DNA from: an uncultured Polaribacter sp.
GTDB lineage: Bacteria > Bacteroidota > Bacteroidia > Flavobacteriales > Flavobacteriaceae
DNA length: 64,000 nt
NCBI RefSeq assembly: GCF_947497695.1
Contig: NZ_CANMHM010000002.1
Location: 1-64,000 of the forward strand
Direction of reading: 5' to 3'
The notes beneath the pieces are model-generated. The model did not search any database. It saw only the letters and a list, made by a program, of their open reading frames with translations, and was not told the origin of the DNA. This document shows positions 1 to 9,642 of this stretch, one piece after another (positions within the stretch are counted from its first letter, which is position 1; every line of letters begins with the position of its first letter). The translations under genes and the position numbers were made by a program.

Positions 1-28
1 TCGTATTTTAGACATAGACAAATGATAG

Positions 29-70
29 AAAACCCCGTTTTTTGAGTGTAGAGCTCGTTTTCGGGGTTTT
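29..70. terminator. Bidirectional hairpin terminator at left edge
   Basis: AAAACCCCG (29-37) pairs perfectly with CGGGGTTTT (62-70) around a 24-nt loop, with T-rich sequence after the stem on the + strand. It lies 113 bp beyond the stop codon of the minus-strand GH5-like gene and could end that transcript, or one entering from the left. The rest of 1-182 shows no gene. Confidence 0.6.
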
Positions 71-182
71 GTTTTATCTAAAATACAACTTATTTAATTG
101 ATAAACAAGTATTTATATACTTATGAAAGTGCCTCTTGAATAAATACTCGATCATAAAATCTGTGTCTTTAGTACTTTAACT

Positions 183-1583
183 TTAAAAATTACGAATTCC
201 TGGTACTATTTTAATATTGTAATTTGTTTTGTCTTTCCCCCATTTTAACACAATTAATTTTTGAGTTTTTTCATCCCAAATAAAATCTGAAGGGTTTGAA
301 TCTTTTGTTGTTTTATAAACTTCTAAACCTACATTTTTTAACGGATTGTAATACATCACAAAATCGTTGTTGATAATGACAGAAAAACCATCTGGATAAT
401 GCCTATTTTGCCCAATAAATATTTTTGATGCACCTTTGCTATTATCAGAAATTATATTTAAGTCTAATTCTCTTTTAGCAAAGTTGAATAAAAATGATTG
501 AATATCTCCTGCAATTTCTTGTGGAAAAGGTCTTGAAATTACATCTGTAATATATTTACGTTCTACAGTTCCTGCATCTGTTTTATCACTAAAAATAGAC
601 CAAGTAGAAGGACCACCTGCTAAAAAGTTTTGCATAGTTCTGTTACCTAAAAACCAAGCTTTTATGGTTCCAACTCCCATTTTATCGAAAACTTCTGCTG
701 TTTTAATATATAGTTTTCTGTACTCTAACTGCCCTAATTTACCAACCAATGTTGTGTCTGTAGTAGCAAAAGTTGGAAAACCCCACTCACCTATTAAAAT
801 TGGTGCCTTCATCATAGTAGATTCTTTATCAAACCGATTCATGTTTTTCTCTATAAAATCTATATTATTCTGATAAATATGTGGTGCAAAAACAATGTTT
901 TTTCTGTTAATTGGCGATGTAATTTCTGCATATTGATTGTTATCTATCTTTTCTCCTTTGTTCATAAAAATAGACTGAATCAAGATTAATTTGTCAGCAT
1001 TAATTTTCTGACTTTCATCTATAATCCTTTGATATAAAGGAATTAGATATGTATCTGTTAAATCTTTATAAGAAATCTCCATTTCTAATTTTCTAGGTTC
1101 GTTTACAATATCATATCCTAAAACATAAGATTCATTGACATACCTATTCCAAATTACTTTCCAAGCATCAATATAGGTTTTGTGCATTTTATCTCTTTTA
1201 TTCTCCCAAAATTCTTCCCATTTTAGTTTATCAACCCCATAAACTGTCATTTTAAAAACCGTTTTTATGCCATGATTTTTACCTAAAGCAACTAAGGTAT
1301 CCAATTTAGCAAGATATTTAGGTTCTAATTTCCCTCCAGGAAAACTACTTAGTTTACCTAATTCTAAACGAATTACTTGATGGTTAGCTCCCATTCTAAC
1401 CTGTCTTGCATAATCATCACTATTAAAAAAAACTTCACCTGCATGATCGTTTGTGTTAATTACAAAACCTCTTGGTATAATGTGCCTTCCTTGTGCATCT
1501 CTTAAACCGTGTTTAACTTGAGAAAAACTATTTATTGCTACTAAAATAAAAAGGAATACTAATATTTTTTTTGATGAATTCAT
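183..1583 (-). CDS. Secreted GH5-like glycoside hydrolase (clan GH-A)
   Basis: 466 aa with an N-terminal signal peptide ending near residue 22 (INSFSQ). The body is a TIM-barrel glycosidase of clan GH-A: the YDIVNEP motif gives a candidate acid/base Glu162, and PILIGEWGF gives a candidate nucleophile Glu266, the usual GH5-type pairing. A smaller C-terminal part (about 360-466) looks like the beta-sandwich often attached to GH5 or GH30-like enzymes. It is the last gene of the left PUL and is separated from susD by a strong terminator, but it has its own copy of the PUL promoter (1598-1642). Substrate cannot be read from sequence; an endo- or exo-activity on a sulfated rhamnose-containing glycan is inferred from context. 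GH5 is preferred over GH30 or GH39, but the family call is moderate. Confidence 0.75.
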   Translation of the reverse strand: MNSSKKILVFLFILVAINSFSQVKHGLRDAQGRHIIPRGFVINTNDHAGEVFFNSDDYARQVRMGANHQVIRLELGKLSSFPGGKLEPKYLAKLDTLVALGKNHGIKTVFKMTVYGVDKLKWEEFWENKRDKMHKTYIDAWKVIWNRYVNESYVLGYDIVNEPRKLEMEISYKDLTDTYLIPLYQRIIDESQKINADKLILIQSIFMNKGEKIDNNQYAEITSPINRKNIVFAPHIYQNNIDFIEKNMNRFDKESTMMKAPILIGEWGFPTFATTDTTLVGKLGQLEYRKLYIKTAEVFDKMGVGTIKAWFLGNRTMQNFLAGGPSTWSIFSDKTDAGTVERKYITDVISRPFPQEIAGDIQSFLFNFAKRELDLNIISDNSKGASKIFIGQNRHYPDGFSVIINNDFVMYYNPLKNVGLEVYKTTKDSNPSDFIWDEKTQKLIVLKWGKDKTNYNIKIVPGIRNF

Positions 1584-1597
1584 TTGAGTAATTTTAT

Positions 1598-1642
1598 TAA
1601 AAATAAGGTAAAATTGATTCTTAAGTATCCTGTTGAATACTG
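1598..1642 (-). promoter_or_regulatory. PUL composite promoter, GH5-like gene
   Basis: On the minus strand: CAGTATTCAACAGGATA (1642-1626), then 20 nt, then TATTTTTA (1605-1598), a TAnnTTTG-like -7 box with G changed to A. The start codon follows at 1583. It is one of eleven promoters in the window with this fixed architecture. Confidence 0.7.
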
Positions 1643-1687
1643 ATTTAAATTCTTACATAAATAGAGCTTTTTAATGATTATAAAAAA

Positions 1688-1719
1688 AAAGCCGAAAGAA
1701 ACTAATTTCTTTCGGCTTT
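1688..1719 (-). terminator. Strong terminator after susCD
   Basis: A perfect 14-bp stem (AAAGCCGAAAGAAA, 1688-1701, with its complement at 1706-1719) encloses a 4-nt loop. On the minus strand the stem is followed by a U-rich stretch. It sits 33 bp after the susD stop and should end the susCD transcript before the GH5-like gene. Confidence 0.9.
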
Positions 1720-1751
1720 ATAATTAAACAAATCAATTTAAATTAAAAATC

Positions 1752-3332
1752 TTAACGATATCCATTATTGGTTGGATCTGATGTTAATAAATTTGGATTT
1801 AACTGTATTTCATTTAATGGTATTGGTAACAAAACATGATTGTCCTTAATATTTAAATTAGGAGTATAAGTTTTGAATTCTGCATTACGAACAACATCTA
1901 AATAAATGCCCCATCTAATCAAATCTAATCTTCTTGTTGCCTCTGCAGCTAACTCCCATTTACGTTCATCATAAATTGCTTCTCTAAAGTCTGTTTGACT
2001 TAAACCATCTATAGCCTCAGCTTCTCCTTGAGTTGCATAAGCACGTTCTCTTATTTTTCTAATATACTCAAAAGCATCATTAGGATTTCCTCCTGGGCGT
2101 TCATTTTCACACTCTGCTGCCATTAAATGAACATCTGCTAAACGAAATACAATTCTATTATCTCCGTGATTAAAACGAGGAGATGTTTCAAAATTAAGAT
2201 TCATAAACTTAGGCAAATAAGTATGATTTAATGGAAAACCTGCATAAGAATCCATAATATTTAAAGGTCTTCTTAAGTCGTTAGCAGGAAACTTATTAGC
2301 AAAATCTTTAGATGCTATCTGTAGTCCAGTACCATTAAATTCTTGTCCATTAGCCTTTAACGCAGCAATTAAAGGATCTTTATCAGCTGCATTAGCAGGC
2401 TCATCTCTTATACGAGGATTAAAAAGACTTGGTCTCCAATAATTATTTCCTGCAAAAGCAGCACCTGGAAATGCTGGCTCAAATTGACCTGTAACATCCC
2501 TAGCAAAATCTAATGACCAAATAATTTCTGAATTATATTCATTAGTTGGATCAAATACATCTGCATAAGTTGATAACAAAGTATGAGGAGATTCATTTAT
2601 AATTTCCAAACATTTATCTAAACCATCTTGCCATCTTTTAGCTTGCATATGTATTTTAGCTTCTATCATAACTGCTGCCCACTTAGATGCTCTACCTCTC
2701 TGATCATTTAGTACACTAGGAGGCAAATTATTTTGTGCAAACTCCAAATCATCTAAAACACTTGCTAAAATAATATCTTTACCTGTTCTTCCAAGTTTAC
2801 TAATCTCTTCTAGAGTTAAAACTTCTGTATAAAATGGTGCATCACCCCAAAGGTTGGTAATATGCCAATAAGCTAGTGCTCTTAGAAATCTAGCATTTGC
2901 AACAACATTAGCTTGAACAGCGTCTGAAATAGCAGCGTTACCATCTACTCTATCAATAATCACATTAGCATTTAAAATAACTCTATACAGGTTTTGCCAT
3001 GTATCTGATACACTCATTTTTTGGTTAGAAGCATCTGCTGTCACCTCATTTAAAGTGTAATTGCCCATTACAGCAAAAATAGGGTGTGTACGATTTGGCT
3101 CTATAATATCTACACCATTGTCATACCAATTATCTAGACCTGCTTGTCCGTAAATAGAGTTGTTTTTAATTACAGAGTATATACCTGTAATACCTTGTCT
3201 TGCATCAGAATCATTAGCAAAGAAATTTTCTGGAGCAATAATATCTCTTGGGTCTTCCTCTATAAATGATTCACAACCTAAACATGTGAATATCATTAAG
3301 GAAATATAAAAAAATAATTTATTTGTTTTCAT
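1752..3332 (-). CDS. susD: SusD/RagB-family outer-membrane glycan-binding lipoprotein
   Basis: 526 aa lipoprotein with a lipobox ending at Cys20 (FTCLGC) followed by the acidic start ESFIEEDP typical of SusD lipoproteins, followed by the TPR-rich SusD/RagB fold. The C-terminal part has the characteristic motif RKIRERAY, then FREAIYDERKWELAAE and RRLDLIRWG. SusD proteins form the lid of the SusC transporter and help capture oligosaccharides at the cell surface. It starts 10 bp after susC and must be co-transcribed with it; a strong terminator follows. The glycan specificity is not predictable from sequence. This is the only SusCD pair in the window, so it probably serves the whole enzyme set. 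Confidence 0.97.
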   Translation of the reverse strand: MKTNKLFFYISLMIFTCLGCESFIEEDPRDIIAPENFFANDSDARQGITGIYSVIKNNSIYGQAGLDNWYDNGVDIIEPNRTHPIFAVMGNYTLNEVTADASNQKMSVSDTWQNLYRVILNANVIIDRVDGNAAISDAVQANVVANARFLRALAYWHITNLWGDAPFYTEVLTLEEISKLGRTGKDIILASVLDDLEFAQNNLPPSVLNDQRGRASKWAAVMIEAKIHMQAKRWQDGLDKCLEIINESPHTLLSTYADVFDPTNEYNSEIIWSLDFARDVTGQFEPAFPGAAFAGNNYWRPSLFNPRIRDEPANAADKDPLIAALKANGQEFNGTGLQIASKDFANKFPANDLRRPLNIMDSYAGFPLNHTYLPKFMNLNFETSPRFNHGDNRIVFRLADVHLMAAECENERPGGNPNDAFEYIRKIRERAYATQGEAEAIDGLSQTDFREAIYDERKWELAAEATRRLDLIRWGIYLDVVRNAEFKTYTPNLNIKDNHVLLPIPLNEIQLNPNLLTSDPTNNGYR

Positions 3333-3342
3333 ATTTATATTT

Positions 3343-6300
3343 TTAAAAAGTTACGTTAAATCCTAAACTCAAAACTCTAGCATTTGGATACTCTCCTCTA
3401 GAAAATCCTTGAGCTAGATTACCTAAGTCTTGGTTACCAAATGCATTGGTTTCAGGGTCAATCAATCTAAAATCTGAAAATAGTAATAAATTGGTTCCAG
3501 ATGCATAAATTGACATGTTTTTTACACCTTTCCATCCTATTTCTTCAACTGGTAAATTGTAGGTGAATCTAACATTCTTTAAACGTAAGTGCGAACCATC
3601 CTCAACATCATAAGAATTGGGCTGATATGCACCTTCTACAAATCCTGGTCTAGGAATATCAGAAGTTGGGTTCTGAGGCGACCAATAATTAGCAACTTCT
3701 GCATATTTTGGAACCTCCCCACGAATGAAAAATCCAGTACGTGATCTTAAATTATAAACTTCATTACCAACAGTACCTTGAATAAAAATACTTAAATCGA
3801 AGTTTTTGTATGAAAAATTGTTTTCAAATCCATAAATTAAATCTGGAAAAGGATTTCCTAAAACCTCAAAATCTTCGTTAGATATACTTCCATTTTCATC
3901 TAAATCTTTATATCTTGGACCTCCAACAGCGTTTAAAGCTGGATCTTGTCCTGAGGCATCAATTTCTGCTTGACTTTTCCAAGTCCCTAAATACTGTGCA
4001 CCCATAAATACTGGTGCTGTTTCACCAACTATTAATCTTACATTCCCTGCACCTAAAATCTGATCTACAACTACATCAATAGATTCCTTACCTCCAAGAT
4101 CTAATATTTTATTTTTATTAGATGATAAGGTTAGCGTAGAGTTCCAATTAAAGTTTTCTTTCTGTATGTTCTTAGAATTAATCAAAAGTTCCCAACCTTT
4201 ATTTTCTAAAGAACCTACATTTTGCAATTGCTCCGAATAACCTGTTTGTCTTGGTATAGTTACATTTAATAATAAATCTTCTGTTTTTTTAGCATAGTAG
4301 TTAAACTCTGTAAATATTCTACCTTGTAAAAACGAAGCCTCTAAAGCCAAATCAAAAGAAGTTGTTGTTTCCCAAATTAAATTAGGATTCGCTGGTCTTC
4401 CTAATAAAGCACCAGGAACTTCAATACCATTAGTCGAAGTATTTGCCTCAGAATATTGTGCTAAGGTACTGTATGGGTCTATAGCTTGATTACCAGACTT
4501 ACCAAAACTTGTTCTTAATTTTAAATTTTGAAAGATATCTTGATTCTCCATAAAAGGCTCTTCAGAAATTTTCCAAGCAGCTGCAATAGATGGATAAAAC
4601 TCGTATTTATTACCAGGGGCAAACACAGAACTACCGTCACTTCTACCTACTAATGTTAATAAATATTTATCTTTAAAGGTATAATTAAGTCTACCAAAAA
4701 AAGAAACAAGTGTTCTTTGATTAAAACCTGAAGTTACTAAGTTTCTTGTAGGAACACTTCCTGTTTGTATAGAGTTAAATGTTGTAGCATCTGTAGTAAA
4801 ACCAAAAGCTTGAGCTGATGCAGTTTCAGTAACATCTTTTTGAAAAGAAGCACCACCTAAAACCGTGTAACTATGATCTTCTCCTATATCACCAGAATAC
4901 TGTATTGTATTTTCATTATTCCAATTGATCGTTGATACATTACTTATCTTAGCATTACTATCTCCTGTTAGTAAATCGGGTCTTTGACTAGATGTAAATT
5001 CATTTCTTTTTGAATTCGTAACATTAGGATTAAATGTAGAACGTATCGTTAAATTTTCAATAGGGTTATATTCTAAATATATAGTTCCTAACAAATTACT
5101 TGCAGTAGTTTCATCTATATCTAATTGTGCAGTGGCAACAGGGTTATTAAATGGATTTCCTGTTACTTCATTAGATCCGTTAAAAGAACCATCAGCATTA
5201 TAAATAGGTTGTGTAGGTAGTATACCTAAAAGACCTGAATAACCAACTACTCCATTATCTTGTTTAATTCTAGAATAATTAATACGAACTCCTGCTTTTA
5301 ATTTATCACTTAACTTAAAATCTAAATTAGACCTAAAAATAAATTTTCGTATTCCAGAATTTTCAATTAGACCATCTTGATCGAAAAAATTTAAAGAATT
5401 ATAGTAACTAACACTTCCATTCTCAGAAGATCCAGCCACAGATACATCTATATTATTGATAGCTGATGGACTCAATAAACGATCGAAAAAATCATTATTT
5501 GGATAATCTGATGGATTTCCAGGAAATGGTTCTGCTACACCTCTAAGAATTGCATCTTGATTGGTGTAGTCTATTTGCTGAGCTTGACTTAGAAAGTCTG
5601 GCCTTTCAGGTACTAATTGCATACTTGAATACATACCAACACTAACTTGTGGTTTACCTCCACCAACATTATTACCATTTTTTGTAGTTACTAAAATAAC
5701 TCCATTAGCTCCTCTTGATCCATAAATTGCAATTGATGATGCATCTTTTAAAACCTCAATAGATTTCACATCATTTGCATTAAGGTTGTTAAGGTTGAAG
5801 TTTGTACCAACAATAATACCATCAATAACCCAAAGAGGTTCATTACTACCAGTAATTGAATTACCTCCACGTACTCTTATAGAAGTACCAGCACCTGGTG
5901 CTCCACTTGTTTGAGTTATCTGTACACCTGCAGCTCTACCTTGTAAAGCTTGATCAACTCTAGAAACTGGTAATTCAGCAACATCTGTAGCACTTACAGT
6001 AGAAACAGACCCTGTTAAATCTGATTTACGTTGGGTACCATAACCAATTACAACTACTTCGTCAAGTTTATTGTCTGCGTCTAGACTTATATTGACTGTT
6101 TTTTGGTTTCCAACAACAACTTCTTTACTAGAATACCCCACATAAGAAAAAACCAAAGTAGAACCAGAATTTACATTAATGGTGTAGTTACCATCAAAAT
6201 CTGTACTAGTTCCTTTTGAACTTCCTTTAATTGAAACTGATGCTCCTGGAAGAGGTACGCCCTCTGATGAAACAGTTCCTGTAATTGTTTGAGCATTTGC

Positions 6301-6387
6301 AATTGTAATCGACGAGATGATTAAAATTGCAAAAAAACAAAGTCTCCTCAAATTGGAGGGAATTTGAAATGTAATTTTTAGATTCAT
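3343..6387 (-). CDS. susC: SusC/RagA-family TonB-dependent glycan transporter
   Basis: 1014 aa. A signal peptide (ending IANAQ, about residue 33) is followed by a carboxypeptidase-D regulatory-like domain (about 35-105, GVPLPGASVSIKGSSKGT), the SusC-specific segment LDEVVVIGYGTQRKSDLTG, a TonB plug (about 120-235, with VIDGIIVG and SIEVLKDASSIAIYGSRGAN), and a long beta-barrel ending in FNVTF, the aromatic C-terminus usual for outer-membrane proteins. It imports oligosaccharides across the outer membrane with energy from TonB. It is first in a two-gene operon with susD. Its promoter (6417-6460) has the clearest tandem AGGATA half-sites of the regulon. Upstream lies an extreme A/T homopolymer stretch. 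No N-terminal STN domain is seen, so signalling through an anti-sigma factor is unlikely. Confidence 0.98.
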   Translation of the reverse strand: MNLKITFQIPSNLRRLCFFAILIISSITIANAQTITGTVSSEGVPLPGASVSIKGSSKGTSTDFDGNYTINVNSGSTLVFSYVGYSSKEVVVGNQKTVNISLDADNKLDEVVVIGYGTQRKSDLTGSVSTVSATDVAELPVSRVDQALQGRAAGVQITQTSGAPGAGTSIRVRGGNSITGSNEPLWVIDGIIVGTNFNLNNLNANDVKSIEVLKDASSIAIYGSRGANGVILVTTKNGNNVGGGKPQVSVGMYSSMQLVPERPDFLSQAQQIDYTNQDAILRGVAEPFPGNPSDYPNNDFFDRLLSPSAINNIDVSVAGSSENGSVSYYNSLNFFDQDGLIENSGIRKFIFRSNLDFKLSDKLKAGVRINYSRIKQDNGVVGYSGLLGILPTQPIYNADGSFNGSNEVTGNPFNNPVATAQLDIDETTASNLLGTIYLEYNPIENLTIRSTFNPNVTNSKRNEFTSSQRPDLLTGDSNAKISNVSTINWNNENTIQYSGDIGEDHSYTVLGGASFQKDVTETASAQAFGFTTDATTFNSIQTGSVPTRNLVTSGFNQRTLVSFFGRLNYTFKDKYLLTLVGRSDGSSVFAPGNKYEFYPSIAAAWKISEEPFMENQDIFQNLKLRTSFGKSGNQAIDPYSTLAQYSEANTSTNGIEVPGALLGRPANPNLIWETTTSFDLALEASFLQGRIFTEFNYYAKKTEDLLLNVTIPRQTGYSEQLQNVGSLENKGWELLINSKNIQKENFNWNSTLTLSSNKNKILDLGGKESIDVVVDQILGAGNVRLIVGETAPVFMGAQYLGTWKSQAEIDASGQDPALNAVGGPRYKDLDENGSISNEDFEVLGNPFPDLIYGFENNFSYKNFDLSIFIQGTVGNEVYNLRSRTGFFIRGEVPKYAEVANYWSPQNPTSDIPRPGFVEGAYQPNSYDVEDGSHLRLKNVRFTYNLPVEEIGWKGVKNMSIYASGTNLLLFSDFRLIDPETNAFGNQDLGNLAQGFSRGEYPNARVLSLGFNVTF

Positions 6388-6416
6388 AAAATTTTATGTA
6401 TTTGATTAATATATCT

Positions 6417-6460
6417 GCAAAATATTTACTAAAATAATATTGACTATCCTGCTCTATCCT
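6417..6460 (-). promoter_or_regulatory. PUL composite promoter of susCD, tandem AGGATA sites
   Basis: On the minus strand two exact AGGATA half-sites lie 10 bp apart (6460-6455 and 6450-6445). After 20 nt comes TATTTTGC (6424-6417), a weaker match to TAnnTTTG. The direct repeat with a one-helical-turn period suggests a dimeric activator bound over the -33 region (inference). Confidence 0.7.
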
Positions 6461-6547
6461 TTTTAAAAAGGAAAATCATAAAAAAACCAAACACCAAACC
6501 CTTTAGTTTATTAACAAAAAAAGGGGGTAAAAAAAGATATCAACATG

Positions 6548-6670
<123 letters not shown>

Positions 6671-6784
6671 AAACTAATTGACGATTAAATTTAAAGAAAT
6701 ATCAAAAATTCACTTTTTTAATGATAAACCTTCTTAAAACATAAAAAAAATTAAGTTTAGCACAGTTATAATCTAAGTAACTTA

Positions 6785-8527
6785 CTAGTTTTTCAAATCA
6801 ATAATTTTACTTGGCTCATAACCTATTCTATGAGCTTTAGTTTTAAGAATAAACTCTTCTTTTTCAATCTTAAACGGTTGTTTATAAACTTGCCAAGATT
6901 TTGAATCAACCTCTTTTCCATAAGCTATTTTATATGCTATTGAGGCCCCAATTGTTGATGAACTTAAAAATATTTCTCCATTCTTTATACTTATTTTTGG
7001 AGAAGCTGTTGTAGGTTTTGTATCATTTCCATTCCATAGTTTTTTTACCAAATCAGCTTCAGCTAAACTAGGATTATCGTCAATATTAGCTAACCAACGA
7101 TCCATTTCTGAACTCAATTCTACTAACTTTGCTTTATATTTAGGATTATCAGCCAAATTATTCAGTTCAAAAGGATCATTTTTACAATCAAACAATTCTT
7201 CTTTTGGTTTGTTTTCTCTAAACCATTGTTTTTGAATTTCGTTTAATTTCCCTTCATTTTTCAACTTTAATAATTCTTGCATTGCAGGTATTTTTTCTCT
7301 GTAAGCTACTGGCAAATAATACCCTTGTTCTGGCTTATAATTTCTAATGTATTTAAAATTCTGACTTCTTACTGCTCTAATTGCATCTGTAAAACCATCA
7401 AACCTGTCTGCTGCTGCATGTATAAATTTACGCGGTTTTTTAGATTGATATGCTCCTAAAAAAGCCTGCCCTTGCATATATTCTTTCGGTTTTTCGCCAA
7501 TTAAAGAAAGTAATGTTGGTGCAAAATCAACAAAACTAATTAATTGATTAAATTTTGTACCTGCGTTTATTTTTTTTGGAAAACGAACAATCATTGGTGT
7601 ATTTAAACCAGAATCATAAATCAATCTTTTTTCTCTTGGCAAAGGACCTCCATGATCGCCATAAAACATAATAATGGTATTTTCTAATAAACCATCATTT
7701 TCTAATTGTTTTAAAACTGCACCCACTTGTTTGTCCATCTCTGCAATATTGTTATACAGTTTCCACATATCTCTTTGAGTAACCTCATTATCAACTAAAT
7801 AAGGAGGCACTTTAAATTTGGTGTCTTTTGGAATATGAACTGGATTATTTTCTTCTAAAATTCTATTTTTTGAATCTGGCAAACCATTTAGTTTCCATTT
7901 GTAATTTCTATCTCCAGATTTGTAATGTCTCGTTTCTATTTGTCTAAAACCATAAGGTTCAAATAAACCAGATTCATGTGTTTCTGTAAAATTAAATATT
8001 GAAAAGAAAGGTTGATTATTTGGTCTATTTCTCCAATGTGCATATTTACTACTTTCATTCCAAGCTGTAACTGGTGCTTTAAATTGGTAGTCTTCTTTGT
8101 AATTATTAGTACAGTAATAGCCTTTTTGTCTCAACAACTCACTGATCATTTTTACTTGAGCCGGAGGCACAGCCTCATATTTAGGTAAACCTGTTTCTTT
8201 AGTATTTGATGTTGTACGCATATGATTTGCACCAATACTAGAAGGGTACATTCCTGTAGCAATTGCAGCTCTACTTGGCGCACAAACTCCAGATGTAGAA
8301 TACAAATTAGGAAAAATCACACCTTCGTTAGCCAATCTTGTTAAGTTTGGTGTTGCAACTGTATTATCTCCAAAAGGAGGAATGTAAGCACCCATATCTT
8401 CAGTTACCAACCAAAGAATATTAAGAGGTGCTATCTGCTTGGTTTCTTTTTTTGAAGATTCGCAATACATAAAAAAAGTAAGAGAAAATAACAAAATTAT
8501 TAAAATTGGTGAGCTTTTTAGATTCAT
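6785..8527 (-). CDS. S1-type formylglycine sulfatase, lipoprotein
   Basis: 580 aa. The N-terminus has a lipobox-like FFMYCESS, with Cys22 the likely lipidated residue. The sulfatase domain begins with NILWLVTEDMG; the signature VCAPSRAAIATG places the cysteine that is converted to formylglycine at Cys82. The metal-binding MFYGDHGG segment lies near residue 290. The C-terminus has a chitobiase-like beta-hairpin extension (ISIKNGEIFLSSS). It resembles heparan-N-sulfatase-like S1 members, a group also found in algal-polysaccharide loci, but the subfamily needs a SulfAtlas search. It has its own PUL promoter (8560-8604), divergent from the gene at 8690. It probably removes sulfate from exposed sugars so that the rhamnosidases can act. 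Confidence 0.93.
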   Translation of the reverse strand: MNLKSSPILIILLFSLTFFMYCESSKKETKQIAPLNILWLVTEDMGAYIPPFGDNTVATPNLTRLANEGVIFPNLYSTSGVCAPSRAAIATGMYPSSIGANHMRTTSNTKETGLPKYEAVPPAQVKMISELLRQKGYYCTNNYKEDYQFKAPVTAWNESSKYAHWRNRPNNQPFFSIFNFTETHESGLFEPYGFRQIETRHYKSGDRNYKWKLNGLPDSKNRILEENNPVHIPKDTKFKVPPYLVDNEVTQRDMWKLYNNIAEMDKQVGAVLKQLENDGLLENTIIMFYGDHGGPLPREKRLIYDSGLNTPMIVRFPKKINAGTKFNQLISFVDFAPTLLSLIGEKPKEYMQGQAFLGAYQSKKPRKFIHAAADRFDGFTDAIRAVRSQNFKYIRNYKPEQGYYLPVAYREKIPAMQELLKLKNEGKLNEIQKQWFRENKPKEELFDCKNDPFELNNLADNPKYKAKLVELSSEMDRWLANIDDNPSLAEADLVKKLWNGNDTKPTTASPKISIKNGEIFLSSSTIGASIAYKIAYGKEVDSKSWQVYKQPFKIEKEEFILKTKAHRIGYEPSKIIDLKN

Positions 8528-8559
8528 AATTTTTATTTTAAATGGTATTATGGGTAAAC

Positions 8560-8604
8560 CAAATATAAATGAATCAAGGTTTAATTGAATCCTGTACTGT
8601 TATG
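8560..8604 (-). promoter_or_regulatory. PUL composite promoter, sulfatase gene
   Basis: On the minus strand: CAGTACAGGATT (core box at 8598-8588), 20 nt, then TATATTTG (8567-8560), a perfect TAnnTTTG -7 box. The start codon is at 8527. A second copy of the element faces the other way immediately to the right. Confidence 0.72.
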
Positions 8605-8610
8605 GCCTTA

Positions 8611-8655
8611 CAGGTTAGCACAGGTTGCTTAACTAATTGAATTATACTATTTTTA
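8611..8655 (+). promoter_or_regulatory. PUL composite promoter, + strand copy
   Basis: CAGGTTAGCACAGGTTG (8611-8627) is a direct repeat of CAGGTT with a 10-bp period. It is followed by exactly 20 nt and TATTTTTA (8648-8655). The ATG at 8690 lies 34 nt downstream. It is the only + strand instance of the element and makes 8560-8655 a back-to-back regulatory region. Confidence 0.62.
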
Positions 8656-8689
8656 AAATCTAATTCTTTTTAACAAATTTTAAATTCAT

Positions 8690-9568
8690 ATGAAAAAAAC
8701 ATTTTTTTTAATCTTTATTTCACTTTTTGTTTCTAACTTAATTTTAGCTCAAAAGATAAACCCACCAAAAGGAAGAATTGCTATTGTTGCTGATGGAAAT
8801 TCTCCAGACCCAGATGATTTAGGAGGAACTACTGTTACTTTAGCTTTATTGCGTTCTGCAGGTTTAGAAAACAGATTGGTACATTATTCTCATAGTTGCG
8901 ATTTGGTTAGAGATGATAGAATTTCTGAAAGAGCAGAAAGAGAACGTCATCATTTAATGCAATTGGCTTGTGACATGACTGCAAGACGTTGGACAGGTTT
9001 TGAAAACCTAACTTTTTATGATGCAATCTGGCAAAAAGAAGCAACCATTAACGATTTGTGTTGGGCAATAAATGCATCAACAAAAAATGACCCTTTATGG
9101 ATTATTGAAGCTGGTGAACCAGATATTATTGGAATGGCTCTGCAAAAAACTCCGAAAGAAAAACACAAATTTGTAAAAGTAATTACACATCATCCTGCAA
9201 ATGATAATGCTGGAGATTTTTATACTTGGCAACAGATTTTAGATTTTGATATAGAAGAAGTAAGGATCCCAGACCAAAATATAAAATTAAAAGTGGCTCT
9301 TCAAGATTGGGATTGGGCTAAAAATCATACTGACCCGAGAATTCAATTGGTTTGGACTTTTGGAAAAATGGCAGAAGTAGATGATATTGTAAGGTTCCAA
9401 AAAGGAAAATGGGATTGTTCTGATGCTGGTATGGTTTTGTATTGGATTACTGGTGCAAATGTAAATAATGGTTTAGCACAAGGTACAGTTGAAGATGTTA
9501 AAAATATTTTATTAGATTATATTATTAAGAATCCTGAAAAAGTAAAGCAGAAGAAAAAGAAAAAATAA
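8690..9568 (+). CDS. Exported nucleoside-hydrolase-like protein
   Basis: 292 aa with a clear signal peptide (cleavage after about residue 20, LILAQ). The segment RIAIVADGNSPDPDDLGGT resembles the Asp-rich calcium-binding signature of inosine-uridine nucleoside hydrolases (DTDxGxDD) and of the DUF1593 group; AGEPDIIGMAL also fits that fold. It is therefore probably a nucleoside-hydrolase-like N- or O-glycosidase, but no substrate can be assigned. The protein ends in a run of lysines (VKQKKKKK). It is the only + strand gene in the left PUL and has a matching promoter in opposite orientation, so it should be co-regulated with the sulfatase and susCD. A bidirectional terminator separates it from the convergent GH39-like gene. 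Confidence 0.6.
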   Translation: MKKTFFLIFISLFVSNLILAQKINPPKGRIAIVADGNSPDPDDLGGTTVTLALLRSAGLENRLVHYSHSCDLVRDDRISERAERERHHLMQLACDMTARRWTGFENLTFYDAIWQKEATINDLCWAINASTKNDPLWIIEAGEPDIIGMALQKTPKEKHKFVKVITHHPANDNAGDFYTWQQILDFDIEEVRIPDQNIKLKVALQDWDWAKNHTDPRIQLVWTFGKMAEVDDIVRFQKGKWDCSDAGMVLYWITGANVNNGLAQGTVEDVKNILLDYIIKNPEKVKQKKKKK

Positions 9569-9575
9569 ACCCCAT

Positions 9576-9611
9576 AAAAAGGTCGATTTAATAATTTAAA
9601 TCGACCTTTTT
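9576..9611. terminator. Bidirectional terminator between convergent genes
   Basis: AAAAAGGTCGATTTAA (9576-9591) is perfectly complementary to 9596-9611 around a TAAT loop. U-tracts occur on both strands, so it can end both the + strand gene (stop at 9568) and the minus-strand gene (stop at 9643). Confidence 0.92.
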
Positions 9612-9642
9612 TTGGTAAAAATTAATTCAAATATTTATTACT

